DNA of 64,000 nucleotides, taken from Streptomyces sp. S.PNR 29. GTDB lineage: Bacteria > Actinomycetota > Actinomycetes > Streptomycetales > Streptomycetaceae. Of this stretch, positions 25,240 to 33,410 are shown piece after piece; the stretch's first letter is position 1; every line of letters begins with the position of its first letter. Below the pieces are notes generated by a model, which saw only the letters and a program-made list of their open reading frames with translations, ran no database searches and was not told the DNA's origin. The DNA is taken from the NCBI RefSeq assembly GCF_030386795.1, contig NZ_JANUQM010000017.1, positions 1 through 64,000 of the forward strand, given 5' to 3'. A program made the translations under genes and the position numbers.

Positions 25240-26118
25240 TCACGCTAGCCGCACGCCCGCGGGACCTACAAGGCCGTCCAAGTGGGCAATGCGCGAGCGT
25301 GAATTCACGGCCTGTCGGTCGTGGTTGAAGAATTCGATGATCGCGGAATTCACGGCAGCCGGGTTCTCGAGATATCCGTAGTGTCCGCATCCGGGAATCT
25401 CGGTGTACCGGGCGCCGGGGATGGCGGCCGCGACCTCGCGCGACAGGTGCGGGCGGACGACGAGGTCGTCCTGGAACCCGATGACCAGGCAGGGGCGGCT
25501 GATGCGCCGGTAGGCCGCGCGGCGGTCCGGGATCAGCTGGAGGCCGAGCTGCCCGCGGAAGGCGGTCGGGTCGGGGGACGCCAGCTCGAAGACGGCGAGC
25601 CAGTCCTGCAGGCGTTCGTCGTCGTTGAGGGTGCGCGGGGAGAGGTTCTGCAGGGCTTTCACGTACGCGCTGAAGCGGGGCGGAAGCCTGGTGGCGGCGT
25701 CGCCGAGTTCCAGGTCGGCGGCCGTCATGGCCTCGGTCAGGGCGTCGGCCCGGGCCGCGGTCGCCATCAGCACCGCCTGCCGGACCAGGTCCGGGCGGGC
25801 CAGCAGCAGTTCCTGGACGGCGATCGCGCCGAGCGAGTAGCCGACGACCCGGCAGGGGCCCACGTCCAGCTGCTCGATGAGCCGGGCGACGTCCCCCGCC
25901 ATGGCGTCCAGGGTGAAGTCGTCGGGGCACGGGTCGCTGGGCGGGATGCCCCGGTTGTCCAGGGTGATCACACGGTGGCCGGCCGCCGTGAGGGCCGGCA
26001 CCTGGTGGGTGCGCCACATACGGCCGGGGGCCCCGGTGCCGGTGACCATGACCACCGGCTCACCCGCGCCGTACTCGTCGTAGGCGAGGCTGACCCCGCC
26101 CGCACGGACGACCGGCAT
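25240..26118 (-). CDS. Alpha/beta hydrolase
   Basis: A 292-residue alpha/beta hydrolase. The oxyanion region VVMVTGTGAPGRMW and DNRGIPPSD are followed by the nucleophile elbow GYSLGAIAV (Ser near 98), an acid region QDDLVVRPHLS and the catalytic His in IPGCGHYGYLENP (~255). A typical cap domain with NLSPRTLNDDERLQDWL lies between. It starts at ATG 26118 with GGGAG seven bases before. It is located between dpgC and mbtH; the true substrate is unknown. Possible roles are hydrolysis of CoA or carrier thioesters during Dpg formation or peptide proofreading (inference). The 290 bp before it contain two decayed copies of its own 5' end, so the gene was once directly coupled to dpgC. Confidence 0.9.
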   Translation of the reverse strand: MPVVRAGGVSLAYDEYGAGEPVVMVTGTGAPGRMWRTHQVPALTAAGHRVITLDNRGIPPSDPCPDDFTLDAMAGDVARLIEQLDVGPCRVVGYSLGAIAVQELLLARPDLVRQAVLMATAARADALTEAMTAADLELGDAATRLPPRFSAYVKALQNLSPRTLNDDERLQDWLAVFELASPDPTAFRGQLGLQLIPDRRAAYRRISRPCLVIGFQDDLVVRPHLSREVAAAIPGARYTEIPGCGHYGYLENPAAVNSAIIEFFNHDRQAVNSRSRIAHLDGLVGPAGVRLA

Positions 26119-26409
26119 CGCGTCAACTCCCTTCGTCTGCTTCGAGCTCAGCCGCCGAAGCACTCACACGACGACCGGCCGCCGTCAACCCCGACACCCG
26201 GCGAGCCCGCCGCACACGGCCAGCCCCCCGGGCACCGGGGACCAAGACCACCGGCCACCGGCCACCGCATCCACTCCCCTCGCCCGGCTGCCGGCTCAGC
26301 CGCCGAAGCACTCACACGACGGCCGACCGCCGTCAACCCCGACACCCGGCGAGCCCGCCGCACACGGCCGGGCTCCTCGGTGTCGGTGGCCAAGACGACC
26401 GGCATCGCG
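26119..26409 (-). pseudogene. Two decayed copies of the hydrolase gene 5' end
   Basis: Directly behind the dpgC stop, the leader GAAGGGAGCTGACGCGATG followed by codons for MPVV repeats that of the real hydrolase gene (GAAGGGAGTTGACGCATG, MPVV). The following residues EEPGRVRRARRVSGLTAVGRRV parallel GAPGRMWRTHQVPALTAAGHRV of the hydrolase. A second such piece (PVVLVPGARGAGRVRRARRV) follows 148 bp on, in another frame; the element GCTCAGCCGCCGAAG recurs at 26146 and 26294. The 148-bp period is not a multiple of three, which explains the frame shift. These are tandem-duplication scars, not functional genes. Confidence 0.7.
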
Positions 26410-27747
26410 TCAGCTCCCTTCGGCTGCCGGTGTGGCGAAGCGGCCGGCCTTGTCGAGGACGTCCTCGCTGTACAGCCTGAGCGCCTGCTGGAGTGCGAAC
26501 TCCGCGACGTAGCCGCGGAAGGCGTCCATCGACTCGTCGGCGAGGTTCAGCATCCGCCGGTTGGCGAGCACGGCCGCGTTGTCGAGGCGGGTCAGGCCGC
26601 GTTCGACGGCGGCGTCCATCTCCTCCGGCTCCACGACCTCGTCGACCAACAGCCGGGCGTCGGGTTCGCTCGCGCGGATGCGGCGCCCGCCCAGCACGAC
26701 CTGCCGGGCCAGCCGTGGGCCGGCGTAGCGGCCGAGACGGAAGTTGGCGACGCCCGGGATGATCCCCTCCTTCGCCGCCGGCAGGCTGAGGTAGGCGTCG
26801 GACGCGGCGATCACGTGGTCGAAGACCAGCAGCAGCTGCATGCCCCCGCCGATGGCGAAGCCGTCCACGGCGGCCACCCACGGTTTCTCGATGCGGGGTG
26901 AGTGCCACTGACCGGGGTGGTCGCTGAACACGCCCCGCAGGATCTTGTGGAGGTAGCCGAGTTCGCGCCGCAGCAGGAACCCGGCGAGCGGGATCCCGCC
27001 GGAGCTGAGGCTCTTGAGGTTGATGCCGGCGCTGAACACCCGCCGGCCCCGGTGGCGTGGATGGCTCATCGGCCCGCCGCGCACCAGTGCCAGCCGGGTG
27101 GCGGGGTCGAGCAGGACGAGGTCGACGGCGGTCTCCATGTCGTCGACCTGCCGGACGTCCTCGGCGTTGAGGCAGTCGTCGCGGCACAGGGTGAGGCGTG
27201 CCACGCCGTCGCCGCGCCGTTCGATCCGCACCGCTTCCAGGTCGGCCACGCCGGTGCGGGTGAAGTCGGGCAGCATCCGCAGGGCACGGTCGGTGGGCTG
27301 GAGCATGCTGTCGAGCAGGTGCCCTCCCGCGGTCGGCGAGCGCAGCACCGCCCGCAGGAAGATGCCCTGGTCGATCTCGTGCCCTTCCTTGCCCGCCTGG
27401 GCGAGTCCGGCTTCGTCCGCGAGCTGTGCCGCGGTCGGCACGAGGCCGGGGAAGGCGTCGGCGGCCGATGCGAGGAGTTCGTCGAGCCGGGGGCGCAGGG
27501 CACGGCCGTTGGTGAGCCGGTCGTACACGGCGTCGGCGTACGCGTCCAGGAACCGGGTGCGCAGGGCGCGTGCCGCGTCGTGGGCCGCCGCGGCCTCGGC
27601 CCGCTGCCGTGCGGTGCGGGCGGCGGGGGCGGGCAGGTCCGTCAGCAGGTTCTCGACGCGGGTGATCGCACCGGATTCGGCGGACAGTTCCTTCCAGGCG
27701 GTCTGGACGTCGCCGTGGTCCGGCCGGATGGGCGGAGGCGCCGTCAT
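26410..27747 (-). CDS. dpgC: DpgC, cofactor-free 3,5-dihydroxyphenylacetyl-CoA dioxygenase
   Basis: A 445-residue crotonase-fold enzyme that converts 3,5-dihydroxyphenylacetyl-CoA and O2 to 3,5-dihydroxyphenylglyoxylate, the keto acid precursor of Dpg, without metal or cofactor. Residues 1-190 form the DpgC-specific helical N-terminal domain; the crotonase core starts near 190, with the oxyanion-hole segments FSAGINLKSLSSGG (~243) and DGFAIGGGMQLLLVFDHVIA (~301), then LPAAKEGIIPGVANFRLGRY, a hallmark of DpgC proteins. ATG 27747 overlaps the end of dpgB (ATGA), showing translational coupling in dpgA-dpgB-dpgC order. Length agrees with vancomycin-type DpgC proteins. Its 3' end has been copied into the leader of the hydrolase repeats behind it. 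Confidence 0.97.
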   Translation of the reverse strand: MTAPPPIRPDHGDVQTAWKELSAESGAITRVENLLTDLPAPAARTARQRAEAAAAHDAARALRTRFLDAYADAVYDRLTNGRALRPRLDELLASAADAFPGLVPTAAQLADEAGLAQAGKEGHEIDQGIFLRAVLRSPTAGGHLLDSMLQPTDRALRMLPDFTRTGVADLEAVRIERRGDGVARLTLCRDDCLNAEDVRQVDDMETAVDLVLLDPATRLALVRGGPMSHPRHRGRRVFSAGINLKSLSSGGIPLAGFLLRRELGYLHKILRGVFSDHPGQWHSPRIEKPWVAAVDGFAIGGGMQLLLVFDHVIAASDAYLSLPAAKEGIIPGVANFRLGRYAGPRLARQVVLGGRRIRASEPDARLLVDEVVEPEEMDAAVERGLTRLDNAAVLANRRMLNLADESMDAFRGYVAEFALQQALRLYSEDVLDKAGRFATPAAEGS

Positions 27748-28430
27748 GAGGCCTCCACCGTCCGTCCGGTGCTCTGGCGCAGGGCGCGGTCGCACGCGGC
27801 GAGGTGGGCGCCGAGGGCGTCCTCGAAGCTGGTCGTCGTGGCGTCGAACAGCAACTGGCGGCGAATGGCGAGTTCCTGGCCGGACACCCCGCGCGTCACT
27901 TCGGCGGCGGCGGCCAGGGCGGCGGCCGGGTCCTCGGCGATCTCGTCGACGATGCCGAGGTCCAGCGCCTCGGCAGCGGCGATCGGATGTCCGAACAGCA
28001 CGGCCTTGCGGGTGCGTGCGGCACCGGCCAGCTGCACCAGCCGGTAGCCGGCCATGCCGGGCCAGGTGGCGGTGGCGTCGCGGGGCACGAGCAGCCGGGT
28101 GTCCGGCAGGGCCATACGGATGTCGGCGGCGAGGAACGCGTCCAGCGCGGTGCCGCCGCAGTCGCCGGAGGCGACGGCGACCGTGGCGCGGGGCAGCCGT
28201 TCGAGCCGGCGCAGCACCCGTTCCCACTTGGTGACCAAGATGACGTCGACTCCGCTGGTCCAGGTGAGGTCGGGGGCGCCGGTGACACGTACCGTCACGA
28301 TGCCGTCGGCCGCGTCCTCGGCCTGGTCGCACAGCACGGTGACGGCCTTCACCGTCGCCGCCGTGAGCGGCTCGCTTCCGTCCAGTGCGAGGGTGAGCGG
28401 GGTCTGCGGGGCTGTCTTCGTGGTCACCAT
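27744..28430 (-). CDS. dpgB: DpgB, crotonase-family auxiliary enzyme of Dpg synthesis
   Basis: A 228-residue protein with a crotonase-like fold lacking many catalytic features: LALDGSEPLTAATVKAVTVL, SGDCGGTALDAFLAADIRMA (~92) and TWPGMAGYRLVQLAGAARTRKAVLFG followed by EALDLGIVDEIAED. In glycopeptide producers DpgB raises the activity of DpgA in making 3,5-dihydroxyphenylacetyl-CoA from its polyketide. ATG 28430 overlaps the dpgA stop by 7 bases, and its own stop overlaps dpgC. No dpgD (the second crotonase helper of most Dpg clusters) was found in this window, so DpgB may act alone, or dpgD lies further left. Confidence 0.95.
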   Translation of the reverse strand: MVTTKTAPQTPLTLALDGSEPLTAATVKAVTVLCDQAEDAADGIVTVRVTGAPDLTWTSGVDVILVTKWERVLRRLERLPRATVAVASGDCGGTALDAFLAADIRMALPDTRLLVPRDATATWPGMAGYRLVQLAGAARTRKAVLFGHPIAAAEALDLGIVDEIAEDPAAALAAAAEVTRGVSGQELAIRRQLLFDATTTSFEDALGAHLAACDRALRQSTGRTVEAS

Positions 28431-29578
28431 CGCACCAATGCCGTTTCGATCGTGGAGCCGGGCCCCATGGTCATGAGCACTCCGTACTCGCCGGGCCGGG
28501 TGACGGCCTCGTCGAGGAGCCGTTCGTAGGAGAACAGGAAGGAACCGCTGGAGACGTTTCCGTGGTCGCGCAGCACGCCCACGGTGTGCCGCACGTCGTG
28601 GCGGGTCAGACCGAGGTTGACGACGACGGCGTCGATGACCTTCTTGCCGCCGGAGTGCACCAGCCAGTGCCGGATGTCGCTGCGCCGCAGGCCGGTGCCG
28701 GCCAGCAGGCGGTCGACGACGATCTCGGCGTGCGCGCCGACGACGTACGGGATCTGCGGGTCGAGGAAGAAGCTGAACCGTTCCAGCGTGCGGTCCCAGT
28801 CGTAGCGCATGGCGTCCACGGCCTCGGGGATGATGCAGCTGGCGAACTTCAGCACGGTCGGCCCTCGCGGGGCGTCCGGCACGCCGAGTGCCGGGTCGCG
28901 GCCCGCGACGAGCGCGACGGCCGCGGCGCCGTCCCCGAACAGGCTGTTGACGACCGCGGTCCGCATGGAGGAGTCCATGGCGTAGGCGGCGGAGCAGGCC
29001 TCCGCGCACAGGACGACGGCGAGTTCGCCGGGGTGGGCGGTGGCCCAGCCGGCCACCACGCCGAGGGCGTTGAGTCCGGCGTTGCAGCCCATCCCGACGA
29101 TGTCGCTGCGGCTGCAGTGCCGGTCGATGCCGAGTTCCCGGATGAGCAGGGCGCTCAGCCCGGGAGTGAGGAAGCCGGTGGAGGTCACACAGCACAGGTG
29201 CCGCAGGTCGGCGAGGTCCGCGCCGGCCCGCTTCAGGCAGGCGCGCAGGGCCTCGGCACCCATCTCCAGGGCGAGTTCCTTGTGCTTGTCGATGAGGTCG
29301 CCCTGCGACTCCGGGCTGCGGACCCCGTCGGCGTCCGCGGGCGGCAGGGTCAGGTTGCGCCGCTCGATGGCGCTGTTGAGGAAGACCGACCGCACCTTGG
29401 GGTCGGTGATGTCGAAGGCGTCGAGGACGTCCTGCTGGGTGTAGGAGGTGGGGGTCACGGCCGTGCCCACGCCCACGATCCGCGGGTAGGCGGGGAGACG
29501 GCCGAAGGGACGAGTGTCCTTCGGCTCCACCTCGGGCATTTCGCCGAGGATCTCGGGAGGGGCGGTGTCGATGCTCAT
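28424..29578 (-). CDS. dpgA: DpgA, type III polyketide synthase for 3,5-dihydroxyphenylacetyl-CoA
   Basis: A 384-residue chalcone-synthase-fold enzyme that condenses malonyl-CoA units into 3,5-dihydroxyphenylacetyl-CoA. The catalytic Cys lies in DIVGMGCNAGLNAL (~163), His in HSGGKKVIDAV (~308) and Asn in LRDHGNVSSGSFLF (~338), with the C-terminal loop GVLMTMGPGSTIE typical of this family. ATG 29578 (MSIDTAPPE) is chosen because a GGGGGTGG stretch precedes it; a GTG six codons further up at 29596 is the alternative. The gene is 108 bp behind the hpgT fusion gene and overlaps dpgB, so it is likely read from the StrR-type promoter at about 32.2 kb. Confidence 0.97.
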   Translation of the reverse strand: MSIDTAPPEILGEMPEVEPKDTRPFGRLPAYPRIVGVGTAVTPTSYTQQDVLDAFDITDPKVRSVFLNSAIERRNLTLPPADADGVRSPESQGDLIDKHKELALEMGAEALRACLKRAGADLADLRHLCCVTSTGFLTPGLSALLIRELGIDRHCSRSDIVGMGCNAGLNALGVVAGWATAHPGELAVVLCAEACSAAYAMDSSMRTAVVNSLFGDGAAAVALVAGRDPALGVPDAPRGPTVLKFASCIIPEAVDAMRYDWDRTLERFSFFLDPQIPYVVGAHAEIVVDRLLAGTGLRRSDIRHWLVHSGGKKVIDAVVVNLGLTRHDVRHTVGVLRDHGNVSSGSFLFSYERLLDEAVTRPGEYGVLMTMGPGSTIETALVRW

Positions 29579-29685
29579 CGGAAGGTCCACCCCCACATGC
29601 GGGGCTTGCTGCGCAGTCGTGCGTCACTGGTGCCGGTCACGTGCCTGTCCCTTCTGCTGTGTCACGGGTCGGTGGTCGGGCGTGG

Positions 29686-32172
29686 CTACGGCCGCTCGGC
29701 CTCGGCTTCGATGAACCGGGCGAGCCGTGCCGTGCCCTCGGTGATCTCGGCGGGGGTGAGGTAGCTGGTCGACAGCCGGATGCCGTCGAGCCCCCCGCCG
29801 TCGGGGTAGAAGTACGTCATCGGCGTCCAGATGACGCCGAAGTCCTGGGCGGAGCGGGTGAGGGCGGCGTTGTCCGCGCGGAAGGGCACGCGGACGGTCA
29901 GGAAGAAGCCGCCCGTCGGTTCGTTCCAGCTGACGCCCAGGGCCGTCCGGCGCGCGGCGGGCAGATGCGCGTCCAGCTCCCGCAGTGTGGCCCGCATGGC
30001 GTCGCCGTAGTAGGTGGCGGCCGCCGCGTTCAGCTCGGAGACCCGGCCGTCCGCGGTCAGCAGGGTGCCGGCGACGGCGGCCTGGCTGAGGGACGAGGTG
30101 TTGACGGTCACCATGCTCTTGATGCGGGCGAGTTCGTCCGCGAGGAGGTGGGTGCGGCCGTCGTCGTCCACGACCGGCTGGTCGGCGACGACGAAGCCGA
30201 CGCGGGCGCCGGGGAAGACCGTCTTGGAGAAGGAGCCGAGGTGGACGACCGTGCGGGTGCGGTCCATCGACTTCAGCGTGGGCAGCGGCGGGCCGGGGCT
30301 GACCAGGCGGTACGGGCTGTCCTCCAGGACGAGGATGCCGTACCGGGCCGCGAGGTCGAGGAGTTCGGCCCGGCCGCGCTCGTCCATGGTGGTGCCGGAC
30401 GGGTTGGAGTGGTCGGGGACGACGTACAGGGCGCGGGGGCGGCGGCCGCGGGCCCGCTCCCTGAGGACGGCGGCCTCCAGGTCCGCGCAGGACAGGCCGT
30501 TCTCGCGTTCCTCCACGGGGGTCACCGCGATGTCGAGGAGGAGGGCCGCGCCGGTGATGCCGACGTAGCAGGGGCTGGCGACCAGCAGCACGTCGTCGGG
30601 GCCGGTGATCAGGGCGCGCAGCACCAGCAGCATGGCTTCCTGGGCGCCGACGGTGACCACGACGGATTCGGCGGGGACGTCGATGCCCTCGTCGGCGCGC
30701 AGGGCGTCGGCGATGATCTCGCGGATCTGGCCGGCGGTGGGGCCGTACTGGTACATCGCGGTCCGGATCTGCTGCGGTGAACTGCCCTGCTCCGCCAGGT
30801 GGTCGAGGTACGTCCGTACGTGGCGGAAGATCTGCTCGGTGTCGAAGAACCCGTCGTAGGGGCGGCCGGGGGCGAAGGAGATCGCGTCCGGGTAGCGCAG
30901 GGTGACCTCGTTGAGGAAGGTCATGGTGTCGAGGACGGGGTCGCTGAGGCTCGCGTGCAGGTCGGACCTGCGCAGGCCCGGTGCGGACTCCTCGGTCACC
31001 GGCCGGCGGGGGGCGGGCGTCCGTGCGCCCGGTGAGCCGTGTGACGTGTGCGCGGGCCCGGTGCCGGGCCGCGGGCGGGCCGGGCCGGGTGCGATGCGGA
31101 TGAGGTCGGGGCCGGCGTCGGCGACCGTGCCGGTGCCGGTGAACGCCATCGCCTCGGTCAGCTCCCGGACCAGCCCGTGCAGGGTCTCGGTCACACCGGC
31201 GCGTCCCCCGGCCCGCAGCCCCTCCAGTACGGGTTTGCCCACGACGACGGCGTCGGCGCCCGAGGCGAGCGCGGCCAGGACGTCCGCGCCGCGGCGCACG
31301 CCGCCGCTCAGCAGGAGCGGGCAGCCGTCGGCCACGGCTTCGGCGATCCGCGGCAGTGCGGCGAGGTCGGTGACCACGATGCCGTCGGCGCCCGCGTCCA
31401 CCGCCCGCTGGGCGTCGGCGGCGGTGTGCACCCCGGACAGCAGCAGCGGCAGTGCGGTGGCCGAGCGCAGCCGCGCCACGGCGGCCCAGTCGGTGTGGGC
31501 GTCGAGCAGCCGCCGTACGTCCGTGATCGGGCCGGTGGCGGGCAGGTTGACGGGGGCGGCGACGGGGCCGAGCCGGATGGCGTCGCGGTCGCCGAGCGCG
31601 AGGACCACGGCGTGGAAGCCGGCCTCCTCGGCCCGTCGGGCAAGCTCACGCCCCGTCCCGGCGTCCTGGAAGGAGTAGGTGCGCAGCCACGGCGGGACCT
31701 CGGCGGCGGAGGCCAGTTCGCCGAAGGTCCGCTCGGCGAAGGCGCTCACGACGGGCGGCAGACCCGCCGCGCCCGCCGCCCGCACCACCGCCAGCTCGGC
31801 GCCGGGCCGGGGCGCGGCGGTGAGCGGTCCGACCACCAGCGGTGCCGGCCATGGCCGGCCGAGGAGCTTGACGGTGGTCTCCGGCGTTCCCGGACCGCGG
31901 CGTACGCCCTGCCGCAGACCGGTGCGTTCGAACATCTCCCGGTTCGCGGACGCACCGCATTCGGGTGCCGGGGAGCGCTCCGGATACGGCGACTCGGTTC
32001 CGCCGTCACCTGAACCCCCAATTACCGGACGCCCATTTTCCGGACTCCCGCTTTCCGGACTCCCGCTTTCCGGACTCCCGCTTTCCGGACGCCCGTTTCC
32101 CCCACGTCCCTTTTCCGCACGCCCGGTGCTGCCGTCACGTGCAGTACGCACGCGACCGTCGGAATGCACCAT
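29686..32172 (-). CDS. hpgT: Degenerate hydroxymandelate-oxidase domain fused to HpgT aminotransferase
   Basis: An 828-residue fusion. Residues 1-75 are a low-complexity leader with GSPES repeats. Residues ~76-350 resemble FMN-dependent hydroxy-acid oxidases (TYSFQDAGTGRELARRAEEAG, LPLLLSGVHTAADAQRAVDAG, LLLSGGVRRGADVLAALASGADAVVVG), but the catalytic Lys is Ser (LLLSGV for LVLKGV), and SNHGGRQLD, which carries the essential His and Arg, is replaced by VTDLAALPR. Residues ~395-828 are a complete fold-type I PLP aminotransferase: MYQYGPTAGQ, VPDHSNPSGTTMDE and Schiff-base Lys in GSFSKTVFPGARVGF (~649). HpgT transfers the amino group to 4-hydroxyphenylglyoxylate and 3,5-dihydroxyphenylglyoxylate, giving Hpg and Dpg. 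The oxidase half is predicted inactive; an intact oxidase is encoded at 34728. A perfect StrR-type site lies 87 bp upstream. Confidence 0.95.
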   Translation of the reverse strand: MVHSDGRVRTARDGSTGRAEKGRGGNGRPESGSPESGSPESGSPENGRPVIGGSGDGGTESPYPERSPAPECGASANREMFERTGLRQGVRRGPGTPETTVKLLGRPWPAPLVVGPLTAAPRPGAELAVVRAAGAAGLPPVVSAFAERTFGELASAAEVPPWLRTYSFQDAGTGRELARRAEEAGFHAVVLALGDRDAIRLGPVAAPVNLPATGPITDVRRLLDAHTDWAAVARLRSATALPLLLSGVHTAADAQRAVDAGADGIVVTDLAALPRIAEAVADGCPLLLSGGVRRGADVLAALASGADAVVVGKPVLEGLRAGGRAGVTETLHGLVRELTEAMAFTGTGTVADAGPDLIRIAPGPARPRPGTGPAHTSHGSPGARTPAPRRPVTEESAPGLRRSDLHASLSDPVLDTMTFLNEVTLRYPDAISFAPGRPYDGFFDTEQIFRHVRTYLDHLAEQGSSPQQIRTAMYQYGPTAGQIREIIADALRADEGIDVPAESVVVTVGAQEAMLLVLRALITGPDDVLLVASPCYVGITGAALLLDIAVTPVEERENGLSCADLEAAVLRERARGRRPRALYVVPDHSNPSGTTMDERGRAELLDLAARYGILVLEDSPYRLVSPGPPLPTLKSMDRTRTVVHLGSFSKTVFPGARVGFVVADQPVVDDDGRTHLLADELARIKSMVTVNTSSLSQAAVAGTLLTADGRVSELNAAAATYYGDAMRATLRELDAHLPAARRTALGVSWNEPTGGFFLTVRVPFRADNAALTRSAQDFGVIWTPMTYFYPDGGGLDGIRLSTSYLTPAEITEGTARLARFIEAEAERP
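32036..32100. repeat. 15-bp tandem repeat in the hpgT fusion gene
   Basis: Units of TTTCCGGACTCCCGC repeat about four times with small differences, in frame, and encode the GSPES/GRPES run near residues 25-46 of the fusion protein. Being a multiple of three, changes in copy number would keep the frame. Confidence 0.85.
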
Positions 32173-32258
32173 GGATTTCCCCCCGGTTGTCCGCGCTCCA
32201 CGGGACGGCCCTTATCCGGCGTTCAGCGTCACACGGATCACGGACCGCCAACAACAGC

Positions 32259-32287
32259 GTCCAACCGGCCGGTTCGGGCACTTGGAC
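32259..32287. promoter_or_regulatory. StrR/Bbr-type activator binding site upstream of hpgT-dpgABC
   Basis: GTCCAA, 17 bases, TTGGAC, the same half-sites and spacing as at 12823-12851, in the 134-bp gap between the prephenate dehydrogenase gene and the hpgT fusion gene. The inner 17 bases differ from the first site, so the outer match is not just copied sequence. Confidence 0.8.
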
Positions 32288-32306
32288 AGGCATGCGGATT
32301 CCGGCG

Positions 32307-33410
32307 TCACACCGGCAGCACGACGTTCTCCCGCACTGCGGGCCAGCCTTCTTCGCGCAGCTCGGCGACCATGCGGTCGGCGGCCTCGGACGGCACGGCG
32401 AAGCGTACGACGAGACCGTCGGCGTCGCCGTCGACCTCGGCGTCCTCCGCCACCACGCCCAGGCCGACGGCGGCCGTCACCAGCCGGGCCAGCTCACCGG
32501 CGCGGTCCGCCACCCGTACCCGCACGCGGGGGTCACCGGCCGTCGGGACGGGCCGGGCGCCGGGGATGCCGGCCAGGCCGAGGATGCCCCGGTCCAGCAG
32601 GTCCACCAGTGTGCGCATGCCGGGCTCCCGGTCCCCGTCACCGGTCCGGGCGAGCGCGTCCAGCGCGGGCACCAGCCGGGACAGATCGGCGTGCAGGGCC
32701 CTGAGGACATCGGCGATCGCGGGCGCGTTGGACTGCAGGATGTCGCCCCACAGCCGGGAGTCACCGCCCGCTATCCGGGTGACGTCGCGCAGGCCCTGCC
32801 CGGCGAGCCGGGACGTCCCGGCCGGCGCGTCCCGGAGCCGGGCCGCCATCAGGCTGGCCACCAGGTGCGGGACGTGCGAGGTCACGGCCACGGCACTGTC
32901 GTGTTCCTGGCTGGGCATCACCACCGGGACGGCACCGCACAGTTCCACCAGGCCGAGGGCACGGTCGAACGTGTCGGGCGAGGTCACCGGCGACGGGGTG
33001 AGGACCCAGTTGCGGCCCTGGAACAGCTCGGCGCGGGCGGCGAGCGGCCCGGAGCGCTCGCGGCCGGCCAGCGGATGACCGCCGACGTACCGCTCGGGGT
33101 CCGGGGCACGGCTCAGCGCGGCCCGCTCGGGACCGGCCTTCACGCTGGCCACGTCGGTGTAGTCGAGGGCGAGCCGACTCGTCTGGGCGTCGGCGAGCAC
33201 AGCGCCGACCTGGCTGGGCGGCACCGCGATCACCGCCAGGTCGACCGGCCCCACGGGGGCGCGGGCGTGCCCGGCACCGAGGGCGGCGGCCGTCCGCGCG
33301 GCCACGGGATCACGGTCCGTGAGGAACACCGTCACTCCCCGCCGGCGCGCGGCGAGGGCTACCGAGGTACCGATGAGACCGGTGCCGATGACGGCCATGG
33401 TGCGCAGCAC
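32307..33410 (-). CDS. Prephenate dehydrogenase
   Basis: A 367-residue NAD-dependent enzyme that oxidatively decarboxylates prephenate to 4-hydroxyphenylpyruvate, the entry compound for Hpg. The N-terminal Rossmann motif is VIGTGLIGTSVALAARRRG (residues 7-25); DYTDVASVKAGP, GGHPLAGRERSG and SQEHDSAVAVTSHVPHLVASL are the family's substrate-site segments; a C-terminal ACT-like region (VRVRVADRAGELARLV ... VVRFAVPSEAADRMV) may allow feedback control. GTG 33410 is used; ATG 33398 is an alternative. Clusters making Hpg often carry their own copy to raise precursor supply. It is divergent from hmaS, which uses its product, and stands before hpgT with a StrR-type site between. Confidence 0.95.
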   Translation of the reverse strand: MLRTMAVIGTGLIGTSVALAARRRGVTVFLTDRDPVAARTAAALGAGHARAPVGPVDLAVIAVPPSQVGAVLADAQTSRLALDYTDVASVKAGPERAALSRAPDPERYVGGHPLAGRERSGPLAARAELFQGRNWVLTPSPVTSPDTFDRALGLVELCGAVPVVMPSQEHDSAVAVTSHVPHLVASLMAARLRDAPAGTSRLAGQGLRDVTRIAGGDSRLWGDILQSNAPAIADVLRALHADLSRLVPALDALARTGDGDREPGMRTLVDLLDRGILGLAGIPGARPVPTAGDPRVRVRVADRAGELARLVTAAVGLGVVAEDAEVDGDADGLVVRFAVPSEAADRMVAELREEGWPAVRENVVLPV

